Source: Escherichia coli (GTDB taxonomy: Bacteria; Pseudomonadota; Gammaproteobacteria; Enterobacterales; Enterobacteriaceae). From it: 64,000 bases of DNA. A model generated the notes under the pieces. That model was not told the origin of the DNA, searched no databases, and worked only from the letters and a program-made list of their open reading frames with translations. Shown piece by piece: positions 45,182 to 54,812 of this stretch. A program made the position numbers and the translations under genes. Each line of letters begins with the position of its first letter. Position 1 is the stretch's first letter. Location: positions 1-64,000 of the forward strand of contig NZ_JAATUR010000023.1 of assembly GCF_011881725.1 (NCBI RefSeq), in the 5' to 3' direction.

Positions 45182-46279
45182 ATGACTGAAAGAAGAAAAA
45201 CGCATCACGCGTGGAAAAACCGCCGTGATATGGTTATTCGCGGCATGACCATTAGTCTGCCGTGGTTTGCTTTTATCAATGTAAGTTTTGCATTGATGAT
45301 ATTGCTGCGCAGTGTTTTGTTTAATGATCTTACTTTTCTCTGGTTAAATGAAAAAAGCCTTATACATTCTATTGATATATCTGCATCGGGTATTCTGCTG
45401 ATTTGCAGTGTTTTACTAATAATTCCTCGGCAAAAAACATTACCTATTCAGGCGCTATTAGTTGCCCTGAGCCTGTTATGGCCATGGTGTAGTTATCACT
45501 TTATTGCGCACTGGACGCTGCAGTTTGCTTATCCACTATGTGTATTATTAATGCTTAGTGGCGTTGTCGCACTTTATTTTCATACCCCATCATTACTCGC
45601 ATTTGTCATTCCTTTATGGCTCACCATTCCAACAGCGAGTCTTATGCTTAATCAACAGATCAACATTCATTTTGCTGTTATCTGGTGTATCTTTTCACTG
45701 GCGCTATATGGTGGACGACTCATTTTGTTACGTTGGTTTGAAGAAGCATGGGAACAAAACCGTTACAACAACCAGTTAATTAATCGCCTTGATGCATTAG
45801 CCCATCGGGATCCTTTAACTGGGGTAGCAAACCGACGTGCAATGAACAGTATTTTACACGACGCGATCAATAACGGCGGGTCATTTGCTCTTATTATGCT
45901 GGATGTCGATTTTTTTAAACGTTACAACGACGCTTACGGGCATCCTGCTGGTGATCGTTGTCTGATACAAGTTGCCGATGCTCTACAGCGTTCAACGCGC
46001 CAGTCAGAGGATATTGTTGTCCGTTATGGTGGCGAAGAGTTTGCCATCATACTTTTTGATGCAACATTGCCAGAAGCAGAGACGGTCGCAGCCAGAGTGA
46101 AGCAGGAACTTAAACTGGCAGCTATCCCGCATCATGCATCTGCTGTTAGTGCGTTCGTTACGGTTAGTCAGGGGATTGCCTGTTCTGCTCCCGCAAAAAC
46201 GGCTGAACAAATCATTTCAGCTGCCGATGCCGCGTTATACCGGGCGAAAGAAAGTGGACGGAATAGATGGGAAAAATAA
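45182..46279 (+). CDS. Membrane-bound diguanylate cyclase (GGDEF protein)
   Basis: Inner-membrane c-di-GMP synthase of 365 aa. Six hydrophobic segments lie between residues ~18 and ~180 with no large periplasmic loop, forming an integral-membrane sensor module. A short linker then leads to a C-terminal GGDEF domain starting with LDALAHRDPLTGVANRRAM near 203-221. The active site is intact (VRYGGEEFAIIL, GGEEF near 283-287). The residues five before it read QSED instead of RxxD, so the inhibitory site appears absent. It is not among the K-12 cyclases I recognise. A ribosome site is not obvious; the ATG follows a TGGTAAAAAA stretch. Confidence 0.85.
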   Translation: MTERRKTHHAWKNRRDMVIRGMTISLPWFAFINVSFALMILLRSVLFNDLTFLWLNEKSLIHSIDISASGILLICSVLLIIPRQKTLPIQALLVALSLLWPWCSYHFIAHWTLQFAYPLCVLLMLSGVVALYFHTPSLLAFVIPLWLTIPTASLMLNQQINIHFAVIWCIFSLALYGGRLILLRWFEEAWEQNRYNNQLINRLDALAHRDPLTGVANRRAMNSILHDAINNGGSFALIMLDVDFFKRYNDAYGHPAGDRCLIQVADALQRSTRQSEDIVVRYGGEEFAIILFDATLPEAETVAARVKQELKLAAIPHHASAVSAFVTVSQGIACSAPAKTAEQIISAADAALYRAKESGRNRWEK

Positions 46280-46897
46280 TTAAATAATTCCATTCCTCTT
46301 TAATATCCCTTTTAGCTTTGGCAATTGACATACGGCATCAGCAATTGCACTGATATTCGGAGCATGATCCTGAAACCATTCATGTCCCGGTCCCCATGTA
46401 CGCATGGCGCAGAGATAGCAGTCAATTAGCGTTAACTGCTCTCCTAACGCATACGGTTCAGCAGCTAATTGTGAATTCAGCCAGATATAAAGCGACTTGC
46501 GATATTCAATAACATTCTTCTTCAACTGTTCAGGTGCGTCGGGGACCCAACGTTCAGGGTAATCGGCGAAGGTAAACGTTGGATAGACATTAGCGACCAG
46601 CCAGACCAATAATCGTTGAAACTGCTGACGTTCGGCGCGCCCAACCGGTGGCGCAAAATTCGGGTGGCGGTCGAGAACCATTAATGCAATCGCCGCTGTC
46701 TCCGTCATAATATCGCCATTTTCCAGCACCAGTGTCGGTACCTGGCACAACGGGTTCAGGTTTTTCAGTATCTCGCGAGAAGTTCCCTCGCAATCAAACC
46801 CACTGACATCAACGAACTGATAAGGAATATTAGCCAGTGTCAACATCAGCTCACTGATGGTAGAGCCCCATCCGGGTACACCATACACCTTAATCAT
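46280..46897 (-). CDS. yncG: Glutathione S-transferase-like protein YncG
   Basis: Cytoplasmic GST-superfamily protein, 205 aa as in K-12. The N-terminal thioredoxin-fold domain starts with KVYGVPGWGSTISELMLTLA and includes CQVPTLVLENGDIMTETAAIA (the cis-Pro and glutathione gamma-Glu-binding Glu/Thr motif) near residues 52-72. The C-terminal helical domain is at ~85-205. Substrate unknown. It runs convergent with the cyclase, which ends immediately beside it. Confidence 0.9.
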   Translation of the reverse strand: MIKVYGVPGWGSTISELMLTLANIPYQFVDVSGFDCEGTSREILKNLNPLCQVPTLVLENGDIMTETAAIALMVLDRHPNFAPPVGRAERQQFQRLLVWLVANVYPTFTFADYPERWVPDAPEQLKKNVIEYRKSLYIWLNSQLAAEPYALGEQLTLIDCYLCAMRTWGPGHEWFQDHAPNISAIADAVCQLPKLKGILKRNGII

Positions 46898-47162
46898 ATG
46901 CCCCCCACAAACTGTTGAAGATTAAGTGTAGGCCAGCACACAGGTTAACCAGCAAAAGGATGTGTCATTTTTTCATCAGTTATATTCATTCTCCCCAGGA
47001 ATGTAAGGGGATGTTTTGCATCGTTTATCGATAAAAGGTAGGATTCTGCGCCGACAGTTATACCCATAAAGAATAATGGTGAATCCTGTCATCGCCAGAG
47101 TGAATAAACATTGTTCATGGCGACATAAAAGACTTTTTTCATTAAAACAATCAGGGAGCGCA

Positions 47163-48662
47163 ATGAGTACACACCACACCGACACTTCAGATCAACACGC
47201 CGCGAAACGCCGCTGGCTTAATGCCCACGAAGAGGGCTATCACAAAGCGATGGGCAATCGCCAGGTACAGATGATTGCCATTGGCGGCGCGATTGGCACC
47301 GGCTTGTTTTTAGGTGCAGGAGCCCGACTGCAAATGGCGGGACCGGCACTGGCACTGGTTTATTTAATCTGCGGCCTTTTTTCCTTTTTTATTCTGCGCG
47401 CGTTGGGTGAATTGGTATTGCATCGCCCTTCCAGTGGCAGCTTTGTCTCTTATGCCCGAGAGTTTTTAGGAGAGAAAGCCGCTTATGTTGCAGGCTGGAT
47501 GTACTTCATTAACTGGGCGATGACCGGGATTGTCGATATCACCGCTGTCGCACTGTATATGCATTACTGGGGCGCATTTGGTGGTGTGCCGCAGTGGGTA
47601 TTTGCGCTCGCTGCGCTAACCATCGTTGGCACCATGAACATGATCGGCGTGAAATGGTTCGCCGAGATGGAGTTCTGGTTTGCGCTCATTAAAGTGCTCG
47701 CCATTGTGACTTTCCTGGTGGTAGGTACGGTATTTCTCGGTAGCGGTCAACCGCTGGATGGCAACACGACTGGCTTTCACTTAATTACCGATAATGGTGG
47801 TTTCTTCCCTCACGGTTTGCTGCCTGCTTTGGTGTTGATTCAGGGCGTAGTGTTTGCTTTTGCCTCCATTGAGATGGTGGGTACTGCTGCTGGCGAATGT
47901 AAAGATCCACAGACCATGGTGCCAAAAGCAATTAACAGTGTGATTTGGCGTATTGGTCTGTTTTACGTCGGTTCTGTGGTGTTGCTGGTTATGTTGTTAC
48001 CGTGGAGCGCGTATCAGGCCGGGCAAAGTCCGTTTGTGACGTTCTTTTCCAAACTGGGCGTGCCGTACATTGGTAGCATTATGAACATTGTGGTACTGAC
48101 CGCTGCCCTCTCCAGCCTGAACTCGGGTCTGTACTGCACCGGGCGTATTCTGCGCTCGATGGCGATGGGCGGCTCCGCGCCGAGCTTTATGGCGAAAATG
48201 AGTCGCCAGCATGTACCGTATGCCGGGATTCTGGCCACACTGGTCGTGTATGTTGTCGGCGTATTTCTCAACTATCTGGTACCGTCGCGCGTGTTTGAGA
48301 TTGTATTGAACTTCGCGTCACTGGGAATCATCGCTTCATGGGCGTTTATCATCGTGTGCCAGATGCGCCTGCGTAAAGCGATTAAAGAAGGCAAAGCAGC
48401 GGATGTCAGTTTTAAACTCCCTGGCGCGCCCTTTACGTCGTGGCTGACGCTACTGTTTTTGCTGTGCGTACTGGTGCTGATGGCGTTCGATTACCCTAAC
48501 GGGACTTACACCATCGCTGCGCTGCCGATTATCGGTATTCTGCTGGTTGTGGGTTGGTTTGGTGTTCGCAAACGCGTTGCCGAAATTCACAGCACTGCGC
48601 CCGTCGTCGAGCAAGATGAAGAAAAACAGGAAATTATATTTAAGCCAGAGACGGCGAGTTAA
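47163..48662 (+). CDS. ansP: L-asparagine permease AnsP
   Basis: Amino-acid permease of the APC superfamily (AAT family), 499 aa from ATG 47163 after CAGGGAGCG. The frame is open 29 codons upstream, but length and ribosome site support this start. Twelve membrane segments are visible, beginning with the conserved MIAIGGAIGTGLFLGAGA stretch near residues 36-53. It imports L-asparagine by proton symport. The 265-bp upstream gap to yncG should hold its promoter. A strong bidirectional terminator separates it from the convergent yncE. Confidence 0.95.
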   Translation: MSTHHTDTSDQHAAKRRWLNAHEEGYHKAMGNRQVQMIAIGGAIGTGLFLGAGARLQMAGPALALVYLICGLFSFFILRALGELVLHRPSSGSFVSYAREFLGEKAAYVAGWMYFINWAMTGIVDITAVALYMHYWGAFGGVPQWVFALAALTIVGTMNMIGVKWFAEMEFWFALIKVLAIVTFLVVGTVFLGSGQPLDGNTTGFHLITDNGGFFPHGLLPALVLIQGVVFAFASIEMVGTAAGECKDPQTMVPKAINSVIWRIGLFYVGSVVLLVMLLPWSAYQAGQSPFVTFFSKLGVPYIGSIMNIVVLTAALSSLNSGLYCTGRILRSMAMGGSAPSFMAKMSRQHVPYAGILATLVVYVVGVFLNYLVPSRVFEIVLNFASLGIIASWAFIIVCQMRLRKAIKEGKAADVSFKLPGAPFTSWLTLLFLLCVLVLMAFDYPNGTYTIAALPIIGILLVVGWFGVRKRVAEIHSTAPVVEQDEEKQEIIFKPETAS

Positions 48663-48667
48663 TTACA

Positions 48668-48696
48668 AATTTGCCCGGCTACGTGCCGGGCAAATT
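48668..48696. terminator. Bidirectional terminator between ansP and yncE
   Basis: A perfect 12-bp inverted repeat, AATTTGCCCGGC with GCCGGGCAAATT around a 5-nt loop, can serve ansP rightward. yncE could also use it leftward, although it lies ~80 bp beyond the yncE stop. Confidence 0.85.
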
Positions 48697-48774
48697 CAGA
48701 TTACTGACGAAAGTGCCGGATACGGCGTGATAAAAGTCAGGCAAGTCTCTCCGTTTTCACCCTCGCCATATCTA

Positions 48775-49836
48775 TTACAGCGCAATACGAATCACATCAT
48801 CCGGCTGAGTGGCTTCTTGCTGTTTAGTGGATTTTTGCTTCACACTGACATACAGCGTTTTACCATCGGCAGAAAGCGCCAGACTGTTCGGATGCGTCGG
48901 CGTATCGAACGTTTTCACTACTTTGTAGGTTTTCGCGTCAATCACACTCACTTTACCTGCCTGACGATGCGTCACGTAAGCTTCATTACGCGCCGGGTTA
49001 AACAGCACCGCCAGTGATTCCGGTGCCGCGACCTTCGCCAGAATATCGCCATTACGGGTATCGACCACTAACACTTCTGCTGCTTTAGAGTCGGTGATAA
49101 ATGCACGTTGGTTGGCAGTATCAAGACTGATATTGATAAAGAAGTGCTCTTTGCCATCATCCAGAAGCTTTTTACGGCTCAGGATTTTGTTTTCTGCGGT
49201 GTCGATGGTAATCAATTCACCATCAGCGTTAGTGGTGTAAAGACGCTTACCTTTGCTATCCAGCGCCAGACCCGTGCTCATTTTGCCCGTGTTCTGGATG
49301 GCGGTTTTCAGTTTGATATTCTCACCGTCAACTACCCAGATCACGCTTTCTTTACCAATACCGCTGATGTAAACGGTGTTCGTGGCATCGTCTGCTACCA
49401 GCTCACGCGGTTGCAGCGGACGCACCTCTTCCGTACGTTTGCGGTCATCAAGCACCAGATGCCCTTTTACGTCGCCTGTTTTGGCATCAATCGCTGTAAC
49501 CGCGCTATTGACCGTGTTACCAAACCACAACGTTTGAGTCGCGTTATTAATGGTGGCGCCAAACGGCTTAAGGTCGTTATGAATCGCCTGAGTCACTTCC
49601 AGTGTTACCGGATCGAGACGATAAACTATCCCGCCTTTATCCAGTTTGCGACTTTGCGAAGTGGCGAGCCACAGTGCATTTTCTTGCTGGCTATAAGCCA
49701 TTTCGTAGGCACCTTTACCTACCGCTTTACGCAGCATTTCTTCTGCGGCCTGCGTACTGAATGATGAAGCAACGAGTAATGAACCTAACAGTAATGAACC
49801 ACGCAGGCGCGATGAAAACAGATGACGTAAGTGCAT
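48775..49836 (-). CDS. yncE: Periplasmic seven-bladed beta-propeller protein YncE
   Basis: Secreted beta-propeller protein of 353 aa, as in K-12, with a Sec signal peptide (hydrophobic core to ~30, cleavage near TQAAEE) and repeated YVTNxxxxxVxVID-type blades (for example VYISGIGKESVIWVVDG, EAYVTHRQAGKVSVIDAKT). The K-12 protein has been reported to bind single-stranded DNA and to be iron-regulated through Fur. A Fur-box-like sequence lies in the shared upstream region with the TonB receptor gene. Function is not established. Confidence 0.94.
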   Translation of the reverse strand: MHLRHLFSSRLRGSLLLGSLLVASSFSTQAAEEMLRKAVGKGAYEMAYSQQENALWLATSQSRKLDKGGIVYRLDPVTLEVTQAIHNDLKPFGATINNATQTLWFGNTVNSAVTAIDAKTGDVKGHLVLDDRKRTEEVRPLQPRELVADDATNTVYISGIGKESVIWVVDGENIKLKTAIQNTGKMSTGLALDSKGKRLYTTNADGELITIDTAENKILSRKKLLDDGKEHFFINISLDTANQRAFITDSKAAEVLVVDTRNGDILAKVAAPESLAVLFNPARNEAYVTHRQAGKVSVIDAKTYKVVKTFDTPTHPNSLALSADGKTLYVSVKQKSTKQQEATQPDDVIRIAL

Positions 49837-49920
49837 GACGACTCCCTTTGATGAACCGATATTTTTGCTGCTTCACAATGCTTCGCCGAACGTAATCATC
49901 GTTACGCCCTTGTTATAAAT

Positions 49921-49939
49921 GGGAATGGTAATCATTATT
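49921..49939. promoter_or_regulatory. Candidate Fur box between yncE and pqqU
   Basis: GGGAATGGTAATCATTATT matches 15 of 19 positions of the Fur consensus GATAATGATAATCATTATC. It lies 85 bp upstream of the yncE ATG and about 140 bp upstream of pqqU, and could control either gene. yncE is a known Fur-repressed gene in E. coli. Confidence 0.7.
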
Positions 49940-50077
49940 TACTCAAATGTGGAGCATTTCTTGTCGTTACGACTACAATTTTCTCAATCAGTTAACGTAT
50001 TGTGCCGTTTCGTTTTCCATAAATTTACAATTTCATTACCATGACGGTGTTTTCCCATTCTTAACCTGGCTTTTTTC

Positions 50078-52180
50078 ATGAAGATTTTCTCCGTCCGACA
50101 GACCGTTTTGCCCGCACTGATTGTCCTTTCCCCTTCCGTTTTTGCCGCTGATGAACAAACCATGATCGTCAGCGCCACTCCACAAGTGGTTTCAGAACTG
50201 GATACTCCAGCAGCAGTGAGCGTGGTGGATGGAGAAGAGATGCGCCTGGCAACGCCGCGCGTTAACTTGTCTGAATCACTGACCAGCGTGCCTGGTTTGC
50301 AGGTACAAAATCGGCAGAACTATGCGCAAGATTTACAACTGTCGATTCGCGGTTTTGGCTCCCGTTCTACTTACGGGATACGTGGTATCCGCCTGTATGT
50401 GGACGGTATTCCCGCCACCATGCCAGACGGGCAAGGGCAAACATCCAACATCGATTTGAGCAGTGTGCAAAATGTGGAAGTGCTGCGCGGCCCCTTCTCT
50501 GCCCTGTATGGCAACGCATCTGGCGGTGTAATGAATGTTGCCACCCAGACCGGGCAACAGCCGCCAACCATTGAAGCCAGCAGTAACTATGGCAGTTTTG
50601 GCAGCTGGCGGTATGGGGTGAAAGCGACGGGCGCTACGGGCGATGGCACACAATCTGGCGATGTCGATTACACCGTCTCAACCACACGCTTTACGACCCA
50701 CGGCTATCGTGACCATAGTGGCGCACAGAAAAATTTAGCCAATGCCAAACTGGGCGTACGTATTGATGACGCCAGCAAATTAAGCCTCATTTTCAATAGC
50801 GTGGATATCAAAGCGGATGATCCTGGTGGGTTGACCGAAGCGGAATGGAAAGCAAATCCACAACAAGCGCCTCGCGCAGAACAGTACGACACGCGAAAAA
50901 CCATCAAGCAAACTCAGGCGGGATTACGCTATGAGCGTAGCCTGAGCACCAGGGATGAGATGAGCGTGATGATGTACGCAGGCGAGCGAGAAACGACTCA
51001 GTACCAGTCAATCCCGATGGCACCGCAGCTTAAACCGTCACATGCGGGCGGCGTGATTACTCTGCAACGCCATTACCAGGGGATAGACAGCCGCTGGACA
51101 CACCGTGGCGAACTGGGTGTCCCGGTCACGTTCACCACGGGTTTAAACTACGAAAACATGAGTGAAAACCGCAAGGGCTACAATAATTTCCGTCTGAGTG
51201 ATGGCGTGCCGGAGTACGGACAAAAAGGTGAGTTACGCCGTGACGAACGCAATCTGATGTGGAACGTTGATCCCTATTTACAGACGCAGTGGCAACTGAC
51301 CGAAAAACTTTCTCTGGATGCGGGCGTGCGTTACAGCTCCGTGTGGTTTGATTCCAACGATCATTACGTTACTCCGGGTAATGGTGATGACAGCGGAGAT
51401 ACCAGCTATCACAAATGGCTACCTGCCGGATCGTTAAAATATGCAATGACCGATGCCTGGAATATCTATCTGGCAGCCGGGCGCGGTTTTGAAACACCGA
51501 CCATTAATGAGCTTTCCTACCGTGCTGACGGGCAAAGCGGTATGAACTTTGCATTAAAACCGTCCACCAACAACACTATCGAAATCGGCAGTAAAACCCG
51601 TATTGGCGATGGGCTACTTAGTCTCGCATTGTTCCAGACCGACACCGATGATGAAATTGTTATCGATACCAGTAGCGGTGGACGCACCACGTATAAAAAT
51701 GCCGGAAAGACCCGTCGTCAAGGCGCAGAACTGGCATGGGATCAACGTTTCGCCGGAGATTTCCGCGTGAAAACGTCCTGGACCTGGCTTGATGCAACCT
51801 ATCGTAGCAATGTTTGTAATGATCAAGACTGTAATGGTAACCGGATGCCAGGGATCGCCCGTAATATGGGCTTTGCGTCGATAGGTTATGTACCGGAAGA
51901 TGGCTGGTACGCAGGCACTGAAGCGCGTTATATGAGCGATATTATGGCAGATGATGAAAATACGGCCAAAGCCCCCTCTTATACTCTCGTCGGCTTATTC
52001 ACCGGATACAAATACAATTACCACAATTTAACTGTGGATTTATTTGGTCGTGTCGATAATTTATTCGATAAAGAATATGTCGGTTCCGTCATTGTCAATG
52101 AGTCAAACGGGCGATATTACGAACCTGCTCCAGGGAGGAATTATGGTGTCGGCGTGAATATCGCATGGCGATTTGAGTAA
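50078..52180 (+). CDS. pqqU: TonB-dependent outer-membrane receptor PqqU (YncD)
   Basis: Outer-membrane receptor of 700 aa, as in K-12 YncD, shown in recent work to take up the cofactor PQQ and renamed PqqU; it is also a phage receptor. A signal peptide (to FAADEQ, ~24) is followed by a TonB box (TMIVSAT near 28-34), the plug domain with VLRGPFSALYGNASGGVMNVATQ near 135-157, and a 22-strand barrel ending in the terminal aromatic signature NIAWRFE. A two-cysteine extracellular loop (CNDQDC) lies near 580. E. coli lacks PQQ synthesis, so uptake supplies glucose dehydrogenase. Confidence 0.95.
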   Translation: MKIFSVRQTVLPALIVLSPSVFAADEQTMIVSATPQVVSELDTPAAVSVVDGEEMRLATPRVNLSESLTSVPGLQVQNRQNYAQDLQLSIRGFGSRSTYGIRGIRLYVDGIPATMPDGQGQTSNIDLSSVQNVEVLRGPFSALYGNASGGVMNVATQTGQQPPTIEASSNYGSFGSWRYGVKATGATGDGTQSGDVDYTVSTTRFTTHGYRDHSGAQKNLANAKLGVRIDDASKLSLIFNSVDIKADDPGGLTEAEWKANPQQAPRAEQYDTRKTIKQTQAGLRYERSLSTRDEMSVMMYAGERETTQYQSIPMAPQLKPSHAGGVITLQRHYQGIDSRWTHRGELGVPVTFTTGLNYENMSENRKGYNNFRLSDGVPEYGQKGELRRDERNLMWNVDPYLQTQWQLTEKLSLDAGVRYSSVWFDSNDHYVTPGNGDDSGDTSYHKWLPAGSLKYAMTDAWNIYLAAGRGFETPTINELSYRADGQSGMNFALKPSTNNTIEIGSKTRIGDGLLSLALFQTDTDDEIVIDTSSGGRTTYKNAGKTRRQGAELAWDQRFAGDFRVKTSWTWLDATYRSNVCNDQDCNGNRMPGIARNMGFASIGYVPEDGWYAGTEARYMSDIMADDENTAKAPSYTLVGLFTGYKYNYHNLTVDLFGRVDNLFDKEYVGSVIVNESNGRYYEPAPGRNYGVGVNIAWRFE

Positions 52181-52188
52181 TTACATTG

Positions 52189-52215
52189 ATGCCCGGTGTT
52201 CGCCGGGCATTTTTT
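52189..52215 (+). terminator. Terminator of pqqU
   Basis: The perfect stem ATGCCCGG/CCGGGCAT with a 6-nt loop is followed by six T residues. It lies between the convergent pqqU and mcbR stops. Confidence 0.85.
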
Positions 52216-52879
52216 AACGACTGTATTGCTGGCATAACATCGCAACGTTTTTTTGCATAATTTCAGCGAGGCAGTGCCGGCATCCCTCTTTGTCTTTTGC
52301 ATTTAACGTAGCAAGTAGCACATGATAACTTTCTATACGATCTCGTAATTCAGCAGGGTTAATCGTGTCATAGAGATAATGTAGACCTGGCCCCATACGA
52401 ACCCATAGTTGCTCAATCATTTCACACAAGATGGGCATGTTTGAGCAATGATAGATCGCAAAGCGAAATAGACGATTAGCATTAAAGAGTTGTTCCATAT
52501 CGCCATTTTCTTGTGCCTGCTGTAATTTCCCTAACAACGCCTGAAGTTCCGCGATGTTTTGTGAGGTGATGTTTTCAACAGCCCGGGCAACTGCCATTAA
52601 TTCCAGTTCATAGCGGATCCGATTGATTTCATCTAATTGACGTTGACCCACTTCCGGTACTGTAAAGGCTTGTGCAGGCGCGACAGAAAGCGCATTAACT
52701 GAAACCAGGCGTAACAATGCTTCACGCACTGGCGTAATACTCATGCCTAATTGTTCCGCCAGATTTTTAGTGATCAAGCGTGCGCCGGGTTTCAGTGCGC
52801 CAATACTAAGCTGATGTTTCAGGTCATTCTCTACCTGCATAGTCAAACTGAGATGCTGCATTTTTTCCATTCCAGGCAT
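52214..52879 (-). CDS. mcbR: FadR/GntR-type regulator McbR
   Basis: GntR-family transcription factor of the FadR subgroup, 221 aa from ATG 52879 (the frame is open 22 codons upstream). The N-terminal winged helix includes GARLITKNLAEQLGMSITPVREAL near residues 32-55, and the C-terminal all-helical FCD domain spans ~75-215. In K-12 McbR (YncC) represses ybiM/mcbA and affects biofilm colanic acid production. The C-terminal half differs from K-12 at more positions than most neighbours, as far as I can recall the reference. Confidence 0.92.
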   Translation of the reverse strand: MPGMEKMQHLSLTMQVENDLKHQLSIGALKPGARLITKNLAEQLGMSITPVREALLRLVSVNALSVAPAQAFTVPEVGQRQLDEINRIRYELELMAVARAVENITSQNIAELQALLGKLQQAQENGDMEQLFNANRLFRFAIYHCSNMPILCEMIEQLWVRMGPGLHYLYDTINPAELRDRIESYHVLLATLNAKDKEGCRHCLAEIMQKNVAMLCQQYSR

Positions 52880-53077
52880 TTTATTTCCTTCACGTGTTTT
52901 AGTACCAATTGTGACGACATTGCAAAAGTAGTTCACCCGGCGCATTAAATTGAATAATTATTCACCATTCACTTTGGTTGTTATTTGTCGTCCGTCAGTC
53001 GCGTGGTTAGTTAATTAAAGCGTGAAATGAGATTTTTGCCTGGATTTTTGTGGCGGCTTTACGCCGCCGTTGAATTT

Positions 53078-54115
53078 TTAGTCATCACCTCCGACACGGA
53101 TGACCACCTTACCGAAGTTTTTACCGTTCAGCAGGCCGATAAATGTCTGTGGCGCGTTCTCTAAACCTTCAGTGATTTGTTCACGATAGTGAATTTTACC
53201 CTCTTTCACCCATTGCCCCATCTCTTGCTGAAACTCATGGATGCGATGCCCATAATCCTGCCTGATAATAAAGCCTTGCAAGCGAATACGTTTTTTCAGC
53301 ACCGTAGCCATCAACAGGGGCAAACGATCCGGACCGGATGGCAGTTCCGTGGCATTATAGCCGCTCACTAAGCCACAGACGGGTATACGCGCAGAGGTGT
53401 TCAGTATCGGCAGCACGGCATCGAATACTTTACCGCCAACATTTTCATAATAGATATCAATACCTTCAGGACATGCTTTCGCCAGTTGTTCAGCAAAATC
53501 ATCCGCGTGGTGATCAAGGCAAATATCAAAACCCAGCACCTTGGTCGCATAGCGACATTTTTCTGCACTACCGGCAACGCCCACTACCCGACAACCTTTC
53601 AGTTTACCGATTTGCCCCACCGTCGCCCCCACCGGGCCAGTCGCCGCGGCTACAACTAGCGTTTCGCCCTCTTTCGGCTGACCAATATCCAGCAGCCCCA
53701 TATAAGCGGTAAAGCCTGGCATTCCCAGCACACCCAGCGACCACGAAGGATTTTGCGGATGATCGCCGAGTTTCACCAGGTCATCACCACTGGATATGTC
53801 ATAGTCCTGCCAACCGCTATAACCCAGCACCCAATCGCCTGGCTGGTAATCAGGATGATTCGACTCCACGACCCGACTCACCGTGCCGCCAACCATCACA
53901 CCGCCTATTTCAACGGGGGGTGAATAAGATGGCTCATCGCTCATACGTCCACGCATATACGGGTCCAGCGACAGATAAATTGTGCGTAATAAAACCTGCC
54001 CCTCACCCGGTGTGGCGACGTCGTCTTCTTCAAGGCGAAAATTCTCCGCAACCGGTGCGCCATGCGGACGCGAGGCCAGAACCCAACGTCGATTACGCTG
54101 CTTTTGTTGCCCCAT
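53078..54115 (-). CDS. curA: NADPH-dependent curcumin reductase CurA
   Basis: Cytoplasmic zinc-independent medium-chain reductase of the leukotriene B4 12-hydroxydehydrogenase family, 345 aa from ATG 54115. K-12 CurA reduces curcumin to tetrahydrocurcumin with NADPH; the natural substrate is probably another enone. Features are LSLDPYMRGRM near 49-59, the nucleotide loop AAATGPVGATVGQIGK near 156-171, and YYENVGGKVFDAVLP near 223. ATG 54115 follows AGGAGA. The gene is divergent from mnaT. Confidence 0.94.
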   Translation of the reverse strand: MGQQKQRNRRWVLASRPHGAPVAENFRLEEDDVATPGEGQVLLRTIYLSLDPYMRGRMSDEPSYSPPVEIGGVMVGGTVSRVVESNHPDYQPGDWVLGYSGWQDYDISSGDDLVKLGDHPQNPSWSLGVLGMPGFTAYMGLLDIGQPKEGETLVVAAATGPVGATVGQIGKLKGCRVVGVAGSAEKCRYATKVLGFDICLDHHADDFAEQLAKACPEGIDIYYENVGGKVFDAVLPILNTSARIPVCGLVSGYNATELPSGPDRLPLLMATVLKKRIRLQGFIIRQDYGHRIHEFQQEMGQWVKEGKIHYREQITEGLENAPQTFIGLLNGKNFGKVVIRVGGDD

Positions 54116-54293
54116 AATGTTCTCCTGTGCTTTTGGCATGAATCGAACAATAGTAGCAGGCTGACGGCATGGTTTTGTTTGCAGCGTCACATCACCGCTG
54201 CAACGCGCAATAATTTCATTTAGGATTCCGTTGCTTCAGGCAGATTTCGATAGTATTGATAACGTCATCATCATTATTTTTTCGAGGCCAGAG

Positions 54294-54812
54294 ATGTCCA
54301 TCCGTTTTGCCCGCAAAGCCGATTGTGCTGCGATTGCGGAAATTTATAACCACGCTGTTTTATATACGGCAGCGATCTGGAATGACCAAACTGTGGATGC
54401 AGACAACCGTATTGCCTGGTTTGAAGCTCGGACTTTATTGGGTTATCCCGTGTTGGTGAGTGAAGAGGACGGCGTAATAACAGGTTATGCCTCGTTTGGC
54501 GACTGGCGCAGTTTCGACGGTTTTCGCCATACGGTGGAACATTCGGTTTATGTTCATCCCGATCATCAAGGCAAAGGTCTTGGGCGCAAATTGTTAAGTC
54601 GATTGATTGATGAGGCGCGGGATTGTGGAAAGCATGTAATGGTTGCTGGGATCGAATCGCAAAATCAGGCCTCGCTGCATCTCCACGAGTCGCTGGGTTT
54701 TGTCGTCACCGCGCAAATGCCGCAGGTAGGTACTAAATTTGGTCGTTGGCTGGATCTGACATTTATGCAGTTGCAACTCGACGAGCGCAGTGAACCGGAC
54801 GCGATTGGATGA
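54294..54812 (+). CDS. mnaT: L-amino acid N-acyltransferase MnaT
   Basis: GNAT-fold acetyltransferase, 172 aa from ATG 54294; the frame is open 21 codons upstream, but the MSIRFARKAD start matches K-12. Relatives acetylate methionine sulfoximine/sulfone and phosphinothricin-type compounds. The acetyl-CoA loop HQGKGLGRKLL is near residues 91-101, preceded by HSVYVHPD. Its stop overlaps ydcZ's start by 4 bp (ATGA), so the two are co-expressed. Confidence 0.93.
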   Translation: MSIRFARKADCAAIAEIYNHAVLYTAAIWNDQTVDADNRIAWFEARTLLGYPVLVSEEDGVITGYASFGDWRSFDGFRHTVEHSVYVHPDHQGKGLGRKLLSRLIDEARDCGKHVMVAGIESQNQASLHLHESLGFVVTAQMPQVGTKFGRWLDLTFMQLQLDERSEPDAIG

